39,063 nt of DNA from Streptomyces luteolifulvus (GTDB taxonomy: Bacteria; Actinomycetota; Actinomycetes; Streptomycetales; Streptomycetaceae). Position 1 is the stretch's first letter, and every line of letters begins with the position of its first letter. The position numbers were made by a program, and so were the translations under genes. Of this stretch, positions 1 through 7,430 are shown in pieces. Below the pieces are notes generated by a model. It searched no databases. It was given only the letters and a program-made list of their open reading frames with translations, and was not told where the DNA came from. The stretch spans positions 1 to 39,063 of the forward strand of contig NZ_VZRB01000050.1 of assembly GCF_008806595.1 (NCBI RefSeq). The letters run 5' to 3'.

Positions 1-134
1 TCGACCGCGTACTCGTCCAGCTCGGAGAGCAGACCGTCCACGTCGTCCCGGTCGACGGTCAGGTCATCGGCGAAGTGCCGGTCGCCAGTGGCGTCGGGCA
101 CGTACTTCACAGTGACAACGATCCTCAGACTCAC
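1..134 (-). CDS. etfB: Electron transfer flavoprotein beta subunit (EtfB/FixA), N-terminal fragment
   Basis: The gene runs off the left edge; only about 44 N-terminal residues are visible. They read MSLRIVVTVKYVPDATGDRHF and onward, the typical opening of actinobacterial EtfB, where the KYVPD segment begins the nucleotide-binding fold. EtfB pairs with EtfA to carry electrons from acyl-CoA and related dehydrogenases to the quinone pool. The start is a GTG with an AGGAG about seven bases upstream. It lies 20 bases downstream of the GntR gene on the same strand, so it is probably co-transcribed with the GntR and CoA-transferase genes. That arrangement would fit an acyl-CoA degradation operon, but the rest of it is outside the window. 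The family call is good; the physiological substrate is unknown. Confidence 0.8.
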   Translation of the reverse strand, partial: MSLRIVVTVKYVPDATGDRHFADDLTVDRDDVDGLLSELDEYAV

Positions 135-154
135 AACTTGCTCCTGTTCTGACA

Positions 155-901
155 TCAATGGCCGCTGCGCTTCAGCCGCACGCGGTACGAGTAGTGCTCG
201 GGGAGGAAGTGACTGATGGCCAGCTCCACGAGCTGACCTGCGACCGACTGGTAGACCCGGTCGACGCGCAGCAGCGCCCGCCCCGGTGCGCAGCCGAGGT
301 GCCCGGCGATCTCGGGCGTGGCCTCCGCGACGGTGATGCTCTGCTCGGCTTCGTCGATCGGCTCGGGCAGCCGCTGGTCGAGCAGGCCGATGACCGTGAA
401 GGCACTGGGCGCGCCCGCTTCGGTGAGTTCCGGGACGGACTCCAGCAGCCGGCCGACGGCGGGTGGCAGAAAGACGGCGGTGTGGCAGAACGCCGTTTCC
501 TCGTGGCGCCGCAGGAAGGCCAGTTTGTGCACTTGGTCGGTATGCAGCCCCAGCCGGCCCGCTGCGTCGACGTCGACCCGCCGGTGCAGCGGTGCGACGA
601 GGTCCATGCGGGTGTCGATGGACAGCCCCATCAGGTCGTCCACCGAGCCGAACTGGCGCAGATACTGCTCGTCGCGCGGCGTGGCGAACGTGCCGCGACC
701 CGGCACCCGGTGGACCAGGCCCTCGGCGACGAGGTCCTGGAAGGCCCGTCGCACGGTCTGTCGGCTGACCTGGTGGTGGGCGGCCAACTCGGCCTCGGTG
801 GGCAGCCGTACGCCCTCCGGGTAGTCGTGCCGCAGGATCGCCGCGCGCAGTTCACGGGCGAGACGGAGGTAGGTGCTCTCGCGAAGGGGTTGCTCGGCCA
901 T
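155..901 (-). CDS. GntR/HutC-family transcriptional regulator with UTRA domain
   Basis: This 248-residue protein has an N-terminal GntR winged helix (about residues 8-75). It contains the hallmark segments RLPTEAELAAHHQVSRQTVR and PGRGTFA. A C-terminal UTRA ligand-binding domain (about 95-240) carries the usual IAGHLGCAPGRALLRVDR-like stretch. Proteins of this class normally repress a nearby catabolic operon until a small ligand binds. It starts eight bases after the stop of the CoA-transferase gene and lies just before etfB on the same strand, so it probably controls its own operon. A repeated palindromic motif upstream of the CoA-transferase (2107-2122 and 2216-2231) is a candidate operator. 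The ligand cannot be read from the sequence; an acyl-CoA or organic acid is a guess from context. Confidence 0.9.
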   Translation of the reverse strand: MAEQPLRESTYLRLARELRAAILRHDYPEGVRLPTEAELAAHHQVSRQTVRRAFQDLVAEGLVHRVPGRGTFATPRDEQYLRQFGSVDDLMGLSIDTRMDLVAPLHRRVDVDAAGRLGLHTDQVHKLAFLRRHEETAFCHTAVFLPPAVGRLLESVPELTEAGAPSAFTVIGLLDQRLPEPIDEAEQSITVAEATPEIAGHLGCAPGRALLRVDRVYQSVAGQLVELAISHFLPEHYSYRVRLKRSGH

Positions 902-909
902 GGCGGTCC

Positions 910-2100
910 TCAGACGACGGCGTCGGCGCGCAGCGAGTCGATGTCGGCGCGGCTGTGGCCGAGTTCCGCGAGGATCTTCTCGGTGTGCTCGCCGACGGCC
1001 GGCACGGGGTCCATGCGCGCGGGCAGGCCCGCGAGGTCGGCCGGCGGCAGCAGTGCCTGCACCGTCGCACCCGGCACGGCGACCTCGCGCCAGCGGTCAC
1101 GTGCGGCCAGCACCGGGTGGTCGAGGAACGCGGTGACGTCGTTGACGTCGGCACAGGCGATACCGATGGCCTCCAGGTTCTTCAGGATCTCGGCGGCGCC
1201 GGAGCGGGCGATGCGCTCGGCGACGATCGCATTGACCTCCTCGCGGTGGGCGACGCGGTCGGAACTGGTCGCGAAGCGTGGATCACCGGTCAGTTCCGGC
1301 CGGCCGAGGAAGTCCGCGCACAGGGCGGCCCACTCGCGTTCGTTCTGGATGGAGAACAGCACGTCCTTGCCGTCGGCGGCGGTGAAGGTGCCGTACGGCG
1401 CGATGGTGGCGTGCTGGGCGCCCAGGCGCGGGGGCTGGGTGCCACCGTGGCGGGTGTAGTAGGCGGGCTGGCCCATCCACTCCGCCAGCGCCTCGAACAG
1501 GGACACCTCCACCGGGTGCGCCCGGCCGGTGGTGGCGCGCGTGTACAGGGCGGTGAGGACGCCGCTGTAGGCGTACATCCCGGCGGCGATGTCGGCGACC
1601 GAGATCCCGACCCGGGCGGGCTCCTCCGCGGTTCCGGTCAGCGAGACCAGGCCGGTCTGGCACTGCACCAGAAGGTCGTACGACTTGCGGTCGGCCCAGG
1701 GGCCCGTTGTGCCGTAGCCGGAGATCGTGCACGGGACGAGGCGCGGGAAGCGGCCGGTGAGGGTGCCGGTGTCGAGGCCGAGGCGGTCGGCGGCGCCAGG
1801 GGCGAGGTTCTGGACGAAGACGTCGGCGCCGTCGAGGAGCCGGTCGAGGATCTCGCGGCCCCGCGGCGCCTTCAGATCAAGGGTCAGGGACTCCTTGGAC
1901 CGGTTGAGCCAGACGAAATAGCTGGAGTGACCGTGCACGGTCGTGTCGTAGCGGCGGGCGAAGTCGCCGTCGCCCGGCCGCTCGACCTTGATGACGCGCG
2001 CGCCGAGGTCGGCGAGCTGCCGGGTGGCGTACGGCGCGGCCACGGCCTGTTCCAGGCTGACCACCGTGATCCCGGAGAGGGGAAGCTGCGGCAGGCTCAT
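910..2100 (-). CDS. CaiB/BaiF family III CoA-transferase
   Basis: The 396-residue protein is full length for family III CoA-transferases, which move CoA between carboxylic acids through an aspartyl anhydride intermediate. It opens with GITVVSLEQAVAAPYATRQLADLGARVIKVERP, split here as the typical N-terminal Rossmann segment. It also has the conserved DLKAPRGREIL and the SYDLLVQ segment, whose D142 matches the catalytic aspartate of formyl-CoA transferase. It is the first gene of a tight minus-strand run with the GntR regulator and etfB. The ATG directly follows the palindrome at 2107-2122, so repression could block transcription or translation starts. The substrate is not resolved; oxalate, carnitine, succinate and mesaconate enzymes all share this fold. 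Confidence 0.9.
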   Translation of the reverse strand: MSLPQLPLSGITVVSLEQAVAAPYATRQLADLGARVIKVERPGDGDFARRYDTTVHGHSSYFVWLNRSKESLTLDLKAPRGREILDRLLDGADVFVQNLAPGAADRLGLDTGTLTGRFPRLVPCTISGYGTTGPWADRKSYDLLVQCQTGLVSLTGTAEEPARVGISVADIAAGMYAYSGVLTALYTRATTGRAHPVEVSLFEALAEWMGQPAYYTRHGGTQPPRLGAQHATIAPYGTFTAADGKDVLFSIQNEREWAALCADFLGRPELTGDPRFATSSDRVAHREEVNAIVAERIARSGAAEILKNLEAIGIACADVNDVTAFLDHPVLAARDRWREVAVPGATVQALLPPADLAGLPARMDPVPAVGEHTEKILAELGHSRADIDSLRADAVV

Positions 2101-2106
2101 GCGGCC

Positions 2107-2122
2107 ATTTGTACGGCCAAAT
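2107..2122. promoter_or_regulatory. Candidate GntR operator, copy 1
   Basis: ATTTGTACGGCCAAAT has perfect ATTTG/CAAAT arms around a 6-base centre and ends seven bases before the CoA-transferase ATG. It matches 13 of 16 positions of a second copy at 2216-2231. It is assigned to the operon's GntR protein by position only. Confidence 0.45.
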
Positions 2123-2215
2123 CGAAGAGCCTGTCAACGCCGCTCTCCGCCCTGTCACCTCTGCTTTCCTGGTCAGCCGGGGTGTCTCGGTGAGGTACTT
2201 CACACCATGCCGGTG

Positions 2216-2231
2216 CTTTGTACGCCCCAAT
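2216..2231. promoter_or_regulatory. Candidate GntR operator, copy 2
   Basis: CTTTGTACGCCCCAAT shares the core TTTGTACG and the flanking CC and AAT with the site at 2107-2122, in the same orientation and 109 bases away. Its own dyad symmetry is weak. Two copies of one motif in a 155-base gap fit a dimeric repressor, but no binding is shown. Confidence 0.35.
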
Positions 2232-2255
2232 GGCGGCGTGTCGGCGACGGAGGGG

Positions 2256-2519
2256 TCAGGGCCGGCAGTCGGGATGGCACAGCACCATCACCGCGCGCGC
2301 GACGAGTTCACCGGCACCCCCGAGCTCCTGGCGGTAGCGGTCCGTCAGCTCCCGTACCGCAGCCATGAAGTCGGGGTCCACAGCACGGGCCCGGACGGGA
2401 GGAGGAAGCTCCCGCGCCATCGCCCGGCGACGTGCGAGGAGCGCGATGATCACATCGTCGAGACGCTCGATCTGCGCGTGCGACATCTGTGCCGCCGGGG
2501 CGACGTGGTTCGTCGTCAC
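2256..2519 (-). CDS. Small chorismate mutase type II-like protein
   Basis: I start this 87-residue protein at a GTG preceded by GGAGG with a 5-base spacer. Longer in-frame starts upstream have no such site and give low-complexity leaders. The core IERLDDVIIALLARRRAMARELP resembles helix 1 of AroQ-type chorismate mutases, where an Arg and a LDxxIxxLxxxR pattern face the active site. The rest, with a predicted helical DFMAAVRELTDRYRQELGG, fits the all-helical fold. Such stand-alone domains convert chorismate to prephenate, or serve isochorismate-pyruvate lyase-like roles. No aromatic biosynthesis gene is nearby, so the role is open. It is transcribed away from the gene at 2701. Confidence 0.6.
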   Translation of the reverse strand: MTTNHVAPAAQMSHAQIERLDDVIIALLARRRAMARELPPPVRARAVDPDFMAAVRELTDRYRQELGGAGELVARAVMVLCHPDCRP

Positions 2520-2615
2520 GAGGACCTCCGTTCTCGCGGGCGCTGTAACGCCCTTGGCAAGCCGTCCTTGAGCACACTGCCCGTCGCACTCGCCGGCGAC
2601 TCCTCGGCAAACCTG

Positions 2616-2646
2616 TTGACCGCCAACGCCGTTGCGGCCGTATCGT
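2616..2646 (+). promoter_or_regulatory. Candidate promoter for the gene at 2701
   Basis: TTGACC (2616-2621) and TATCGT (2641-2646) are separated by 19 bases, about 55 bases before the ATG at 2701. The -35 box is close to the principal sigma-factor consensus; the spacer is a little long. Confidence 0.4.
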
Positions 2647-2700
2647 CCGGACACACCCTCGGCCGCAAACGGCGGCCGGACCAGTACCGAGAGCGGAATC

Positions 2701-3054
2701 ATGACCAGCCGGCGAACCACGACGACCCTTTGGCGCCCCACCGGACCGAAGGAGCTTGACCTCGTGCGCGAGCTGAACTGGCGCGCCTGGCCGCCCCGGC
2801 TGCCCGACCAGCCGATCTTCTACCCGGTCCTCAACGAGGACTACGCGATCAGGATTGCCCGGGACTGGAACGTCAAGCACGACGGTGCAGGCTTCGTCAC
2901 CCGCTTCGAGGTCGAGTCGGACTTCCTCGGCCGCTACCCCGTGCGTCAGGCGGGCGGCGAGACGATCCTCGAACTGTGGGTGCCCGCCGAGGAGCTCGAC
3001 GAGTTCAACGCCCACATCGTCGGCGAGATCCAGGTCGTGCACGAGTTCCGCTGA
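2701..3054 (+). CDS. Conserved actinobacterial protein, ADP-ribosylation/crystallin J1-like
   Basis: The protein is 117 residues from the ATG at 2701. The reading WRPTGPKELDLVRE, then WPPRLPDQPIFYPVLN, then EELDEFNAHIVG is a pattern I know from a widespread small-protein family usually annotated 'ADP-ribosylation/crystallin J1' in Streptomyces. No enzymatic activity is established for these proteins, and no catalytic motif is visible. There is no signal peptide or membrane segment. No strong ribosome-binding site precedes the start (only a weak GAGCGGAA), so an upstream in-frame ATG at 2632 cannot be excluded. The gene is followed by a strong hairpin at 3099-3122. Confidence 0.75.
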   Translation: MTSRRTTTTLWRPTGPKELDLVRELNWRAWPPRLPDQPIFYPVLNEDYAIRIARDWNVKHDGAGFVTRFEVESDFLGRYPVRQAGGETILELWVPAEELDEFNAHIVGEIQVVHEFR

Positions 3055-3098
3055 GCGCCGGGACCGCCCGCCCCGCGCCACGTGCCGCACCAAGAAGA

Positions 3099-3122
3099 GG
3101 CCGGAGCCCGACGGCTCCGGCC
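3099..3122. terminator. Bidirectional terminator hairpin
   Basis: A perfect 10-bp stem, GGCCGGAGCC with GGCTCCGGCC, closes on a CGAC tetraloop. It lies between the convergent genes ending at 3054 (plus) and 3145 (minus) and can serve both strands. No U-tract follows, as is common in Streptomyces. Confidence 0.75.
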
Positions 3123-3144
3123 CCCTTCGCGTACTGGACGCCGA

Positions 3145-3708
3145 TCAGGCGGCAGCGGCGGCGTTCGCGTGGCCGTGCAGGCCCGTGACGACCTCCGTCA
3201 GCTGGGTGACGATCTCGGCGTCGTCGGCCGGGTGGGTCTCGGCGAAGCGGACCACGGAGCTGGGGATGGAGAGCTTGAGGTCCTCGATCACCTTGCCGCC
3301 GGCGATGCCGACGGCCTTGCGGGCCTCGTCCTGCGCCCATACGCCGCCGTACTGGCCGAAGGCGGTGCCGACCACGGCGACGGGCTTGCCGTCGAAGGCA
3401 CCGGCACCGTACGGGCGGGACAGCCAGTCGATGGCGTTCTTCAGGACGGCCGGGATGGTGCCGTTGTACTCGGGGGAGAAGAAGAGGAACGCGTCGGCGG
3501 CCCGGGCGGCCTCGCGCAGCTTGGCCGCGGCGGCCGGGACGGTGCCCTCGACGTCGATGTCCTCGTTGTAGAAGGGGATGTCGGCGAGGCCCTCGAAGAG
3601 CACCACGTCGGCGCCCGCGGGGGCGTGCTTGACGGCCGCCTCGGCGAGTTGGCGGTTGTGCGACCCGGCGCGAAGGCTGCCGACGAGCGCGAGGATGCGA
3701 ACAGACAT
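3145..3708 (-). CDS. NADPH-dependent FMN reductase / azoreductase-like flavoprotein
   Basis: This 187-residue protein has the flavodoxin-like FMN_red fold. The phosphate-binding loop ALVGSLRAGSHNRQLA lies near the N-terminus, with FFSPEYNGTIPAVLKNAIDWLSRP in the middle contacting the flavin ring, shown here as split motifs. The GSxxxxSxNR-type loop and PEYN signature define the family, which reduces quinones, azo compounds or free FMN with NAD(P)H. I choose the ATG at 3708 because GGAG lies five bases upstream; a longer in-frame start at 3732 lacks a site. It is divergent from a TetR gene, with two GGACC/GGTCC palindromes between them. That layout suggests a detoxification enzyme induced when the TetR protein binds an electrophile or quinone. 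Confidence 0.88.
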   Translation of the reverse strand: MSVRILALVGSLRAGSHNRQLAEAAVKHAPAGADVVLFEGLADIPFYNEDIDVEGTVPAAAAKLREAARAADAFLFFSPEYNGTIPAVLKNAIDWLSRPYGAGAFDGKPVAVVGTAFGQYGGVWAQDEARKAVGIAGGKVIEDLKLSIPSSVVRFAETHPADDAEIVTQLTEVVTGLHGHANAAAAA

Positions 3709-3745
3709 GGGAACTCCAAGGGGATGAAACACTGCCGTAAAGATC

Positions 3746-3759
3746 CGGACCGGGGTCCG
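3746..3759. promoter_or_regulatory. Candidate TetR operator, site 1
   Basis: CGGACCGGGGTCCG is an inverted repeat (CGGACC/GGTCCG around GG) in the intergenic region between the FMN reductase and the TetR gene. Its core matches the palindrome at 3783-3794, and the centres are 36 bases apart. Confidence 0.55.
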
Positions 3760-3782
3760 TTTAATGTTCTAGCACCTTAACC

Positions 3783-3794
3783 GGACCGCGGTCC
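3783..3794. promoter_or_regulatory. Candidate TetR operator, site 2
   Basis: GGACCGCGGTCC is a perfect 12-bp palindrome, preceded by TTAACC and followed by AGTTT. It lies about 30 bases before the TetR start and probably overlaps its promoter, consistent with autoregulation and with control of the divergent reductase. Confidence 0.6.
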
Positions 3795-3824
3795 AGTTTC
3801 TTCCCGATGCTTTACGCTTGCTTC

Positions 3825-4487
3825 ATGCCGGCCGCCCCGCAGCCCTTCCCGAAGCCCCAGCAGCCCGTCGAGGAGCTCGAGCTGCTGCAGCTCGGCACCG
3901 CGGAGGACCACCCGTGCCTGCGCGCCGACGCGGCACGCAACCGGGCCCGGCTTCTGGAGGCCGCCGCGCGCCTGGTGGCGGAACACGGAGCGGCCGGGGT
4001 GACCATGGAGGCGGTGGCCGCGGCGGCCTCGGTGGGCAAGGGGACGGTGTTCCGCCGCTTCGGCGACCGCAACGGCCTGCTGCTGGCGCTGCTCGACCAC
4101 TCCGAGAAGAACTTCCAGGCCGCCTTCCTCGGCGGACCTCCGCCGCTCGGGCCGGGCGCGTCACCCGTGGAGCGGCTCCGGGCGTTCGGCCGTGCGCTGC
4201 TGTGCCGTTCGGCGGACGAACTGGAACTCCAGCTGGCGGCCGATCCGGGGGCGGACCGGCGCTTCTCCAACGCGCCCCGACGGTTTCTCCGCGGCCACGT
4301 CACCATGCTGCTGCGGCAGGCCGTCCCCGACGCGGACTGCGAGCTCCTCGCCCTGACGCTGATGGGGTACCTCGATCCCGCCGCGATCCACTATCTGACC
4401 AAGGGGTGCGGGATGCCGGTGGAGCGGCTGGAGGCCGGCTGGGACGATCTGGTCGCCCGGGTGACCTGTACCGAGCCGCCCTGCTGA
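3825..4487 (+). CDS. TetR/AcrR-family regulator
   Basis: The 220-residue protein has a TetR N-terminal DNA-binding domain near residues 35-85. The visible segments are RARLLEAAARLVAEHGAAGV, TMEAVAAAASVGKGTVFRRF and GDRNGLLLALLDH, in the usual order. The helical ligand domain follows. I place the start at the ATG at 3825; an in-frame ATG at 3807 is also possible. Neither has a Shine-Dalgarno sequence, so the mRNA may be leaderless. The divergent FMN reductase and the two palindromes between the genes suggest that this protein represses that pair. The N-terminal stretch before the HTH is proline-rich and probably disordered. The ligand is unknown. Confidence 0.9.
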   Translation: MPAAPQPFPKPQQPVEELELLQLGTAEDHPCLRADAARNRARLLEAAARLVAEHGAAGVTMEAVAAAASVGKGTVFRRFGDRNGLLLALLDHSEKNFQAAFLGGPPPLGPGASPVERLRAFGRALLCRSADELELQLAADPGADRRFSNAPRRFLRGHVTMLLRQAVPDADCELLALTLMGYLDPAAIHYLTKGCGMPVERLEAGWDDLVARVTCTEPPC

Positions 4488-4516
4488 GCTCCCGTCAGTC
4501 GTGGGCGGCGCTCCCG

Positions 4517-5016
4517 TCAGCTGTGCGCGGCGAACGCGTCGACCAGACCCTGCGGGGCATCCGCCCGGAACAACAGGACTCCGCTGCGCGCCGACTCCGC
4601 CGCGGCGGCCTCGCTGCGCGGGAACAGCCGCGCCTCGTAGGCGGTCGGGGCGGCCTCCGTGTCATCGGGATGCGCGGCCAGGGCGAGGCCCGGTTCGGGG
4701 CCGTCGAGCATGGCGAGGTTGGCGCCCTCACCGGCGAACGGCGACATCAGATGGGCGGCGTCGCCCAGCAGCGTGACGCCCGGTGTCCGGTCCCAGCGAT
4801 GGCCGAACGGCAGCGCGTGGATCCGCCGCGGGACCAGGACGCCGTCCGCGTCGGCGATCAGGGCCCGCAGATGTCGAGCATTCCGCCCTGCACACGGGCG
4901 AGGGGGGAGGCGTCGAGTTCGAGGACGGCGGCCTCGATGCCGTGCACCTGCAGGACCCGGGCGAGGGTGAGGCCGCCGAGGCCTGCGCCCACGACGGTGA
5001 TGGGGTGGTGGGTCAT
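4517..5016 (-). pseudogene. TetX-like FAD-dependent monooxygenase, internally deleted
   Basis: The N-terminus reads MTHHPITVVGAGLGGLTLAR and continues to RVQGGMLDIC, the normal Rossmann opening of TetX-like FAD monooxygenases. It has an AGGGAG site before the ATG at 5016. This frame stops at 4858-4860 after 52 residues. The C-terminal part follows in another frame: HALPFGHRWDRTPGV, then LLGDAAHLMSPFAGEGANLAM, the GDAAH flavin-binding motif, ending at 4517. Intact relatives are near 380 residues, so about 220 central residues, covering the substrate domain, are gone and the join is out of frame. The product cannot be functional. The adjacent TetR gene upstream is also broken. I infer a deletion in the lineage rather than an assembly error, because the missing part is too long. 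Confidence 0.85.
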
Positions 5017-5032
5017 GTCGTACTCCCTGAGG

Positions 5033-5706
5033 TCAGTCGGGAACGGCCGTGTGCTCGATGCCGGTGATCAGGGTCCGGAACGCCCAGGACAGACGGGCCT
5101 CGGGCGGACCGGCCAGCAGGTCGCCGGCGAGCGCGGCGGTGTGCGGATGGGACTGCTCGGACGCGCCGTGCAGGGCGCGGGCCAGGGCGTCCCAGTCGTC
5201 CTGGGGGCCTCGTCCCCGGTGTGCTCGGCGGCTGTCGCGGTGGCGTGCTGCAGCAGGAGGTCCACGCCCCACGCGGCCTGGCGGGATGGGACGCCGCCCT
5301 CGGCGAGCAGGGCCAGCAGAGTCTCGATCAGGTTCAGGTGGTGGGGGCCGCCGGGGCGGGCCGTCAGGGCGGAGCGCGCGAGGCCCGGGTGCTCGAAGAG
5401 CATCGCGGTGTACGCGGTCAGGACGCTTTCCAGGCGCGCGCGCCACGAGCGCTCGGCCGGTGCCGGCCCGATCGTCCCGAGCAGTTCGTCGAGGACGGCC
5501 GCGTGCAGTTCCGCGGTGTTGCGGACATAGGCGTACAGCGAGGCCGGTCCGGTGTCGAGCTGCTGGGCCAGGCGGCGCATGGTGACCTTCTCAAGCCCCT
5601 CGGTGCGCAGGATCGCCACGGCCGCGACCACGATGCCCTCCCTGGTCAGGGCGGGCTTGGCGGGGCGCTCGCGGCGGCTGCGGGGGGTGTCGGGACGAGC
5701 TGTCAT
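5033..5706 (-). pseudogene. TetR-family regulator with a one-base frameshift
   Basis: From the ATG at 5706 the frame reads RREGIVVAAVAILRTEGLEKVTMRRLAQQLDTG-type sequence (in full TREGIVVAAVAILRTEG, then VTMRRLAQQLDTGPASLYAYV), a clear TetR helix-turn-helix, followed by a TetR_C domain. Around 5203-5207 the frame fails. Before it the text is HATATAAEHTGDEA; after it the family-like text QDDWDALARALHG continues in another frame to the stop at 5033. One extra C in the five-C run (G run on the plus strand at 5203-5207) would restore a 224-residue protein. The cause is either a genuine single-base deletion or a homopolymer error in the read. It sits 16 bases upstream of the deleted monooxygenase, its likely former target. 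Confidence 0.82.
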
Positions 5707-5734
5707 GCCATCCACCGTCACGAACGCATTCGCT

Positions 5735-5763
5735 CCGAACAAGTTCTTGACGAACATGTTCGG
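5735..5763. promoter_or_regulatory. 29-bp operator dyad before the broken TetR gene
   Basis: Outer arms CCGAACA (5735-5741) and TGTTCGG (5757-5763) and inner arms GTTC (5743-5746) and GAAC (5752-5755) share one centre at 5749. The element lies between the TetR start at 5706 and the LacI gene at 5836, as expected for an autoregulatory TetR operator. Confidence 0.65.
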
Positions 5764-5835
5764 GCCAGGGTGTGCGTCAGGGCGTGCGTCAGCCCCTGTC
5801 CCCCGCTCCGCCAGCGGACCCCGGTTTCTGCCAAG

Positions 5836-6882
5836 ATGCCGTACGTCATGGTGCAGATACCGAAAACGCCCGCGCCCTCGCCCCCCGCACCGCGCTCCGT
5901 CCCCACGAGCGCCGATGTGGCCCGGCTGGCCGGCGTCTCGCGCGCGACCGTCTCCTACGTCCTCAACAACACCAGCGCCGTCCGGATCAGCGAGCCCACG
6001 CGCCGCCGTGTGCACGAGGCCGCCAAGGAACTCGGGTACGTGCCGCACGCGGCGGCACGCAGCCTGCGCGCCGGGCACAGCCGTATGGTCCTGATGCCCG
6101 CGCCGTCCATTCCCGTCGGCCCGCTCTACAGCCGGTTCATCAACGAACTCCAGTGGGCCCTCAGCCGCCTCGACTACACCGTCGTGCAGTACGGCACGGT
6201 CGGACTGCACGGTGACGAGGCCGCCCGGGCCTGGGCCGAACTGCGGCCGGTCGCCGTGCTGGTGCCCGGCTCCGGCCTCGGCCCGCAAGGCGTCGCGGTG
6301 CTCAAGCGCTCCGGCGCACGGGCGGTCGTCACCCTCGGCCCGAAGTCCGTCGAGGGCGCCCACGCCCTGCTCATGAACCACGAGAAGGTCGGCCACTGCG
6401 CCGGAGCCCATCTGTACGCCCGCGGCCGGCGCCGTATCGGCGTCGTCGTGCCCGAGGAATCCGGCCTTGAGTTCTTCTCCCTGCCCCGCCTCGAAGGTGT
6501 GCGCCGCGCTCTGCGCGGCACGGATGCCACCGTGACCGAACTGCCCCTCGCCTACGAGGAGGAGGCCGCCGCGCGGCTCGCGGCCCGCTGGCGGGCCCTC
6601 GGCCTCGACGCCGTGTTCGCGTACAACGACGAGTACGCGATGCTGCTGATGCGCGCCCTCCAGGACCAGGGCGTCGCCGTCCCGGAGGACACGGCCGTCA
6701 TCGGCGCGGACGACCTGATGCTCGGCCGGCTGCTCAGGCCCCGGCTCAGCACGGTCCACATCGAGCTGCCGTCCGGCCGCGACCTCGCCGAACTGGTCGA
6801 CCGCACGGTGCACAACCCCGCCGCCGCGCCCGAGACGCACAAAGTGCTGGGAGCCACGGTGGTGCACCGCGACTCCAGCTGA
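5836..6882 (+). CDS. LacI-family transcriptional regulator
   Basis: The 348-residue protein carries a LacI HTH at about residues 23-47 (TSADVARLAGVSRATVSYVL) and the hinge helix PHAAARSLRAG. A periplasmic-binding-protein-like sensor follows, with VFAYNDEYAMLLMRALQD and the GADDLMLGRLLRP segment typical of the C-terminal subdomain. Two starts are possible, at 5836 and 5848, both without a ribosome-binding site; I use the first. LacI proteins usually respond to sugars or nucleosides, but no transport or sugar gene is adjacent, so the target is not apparent and may lie elsewhere. Its upstream region shares the gap with the broken TetR gene and its dyad. Confidence 0.9.
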   Translation: MPYVMVQIPKTPAPSPPAPRSVPTSADVARLAGVSRATVSYVLNNTSAVRISEPTRRRVHEAAKELGYVPHAAARSLRAGHSRMVLMPAPSIPVGPLYSRFINELQWALSRLDYTVVQYGTVGLHGDEAARAWAELRPVAVLVPGSGLGPQGVAVLKRSGARAVVTLGPKSVEGAHALLMNHEKVGHCAGAHLYARGRRRIGVVVPEESGLEFFSLPRLEGVRRALRGTDATVTELPLAYEEEAAARLAARWRALGLDAVFAYNDEYAMLLMRALQDQGVAVPEDTAVIGADDLMLGRLLRPRLSTVHIELPSGRDLAELVDRTVHNPAAAPETHKVLGATVVHRDSS

Positions 6883-6920
6883 ACAACAACCAGGCAGCTA
6901 CGGGGAGTCAGGCCTCGGCA

Positions 6921-7310
<390 letters not shown>

Positions 7311-7430
7311 GGCGTGATTCCCTCTTCCTGGTGTTGGGGCGAAGCCGCTGGCACAACGCCGCCGCCCTGGTACATATTCCGCGCGCGTACCCATGTGGCC
7401 AGCGCGTACACCACCCACCAGACTGGCCCC

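Noticed and set aside
5068..6867. A 599-residue open frame on the minus strand covering the LacI gene.
   Set aside because: Only its last part is the TetR protein. The remainder is the antisense shadow of the LacI gene, with Gly/Arg/Ala-rich text and no family resemblance.
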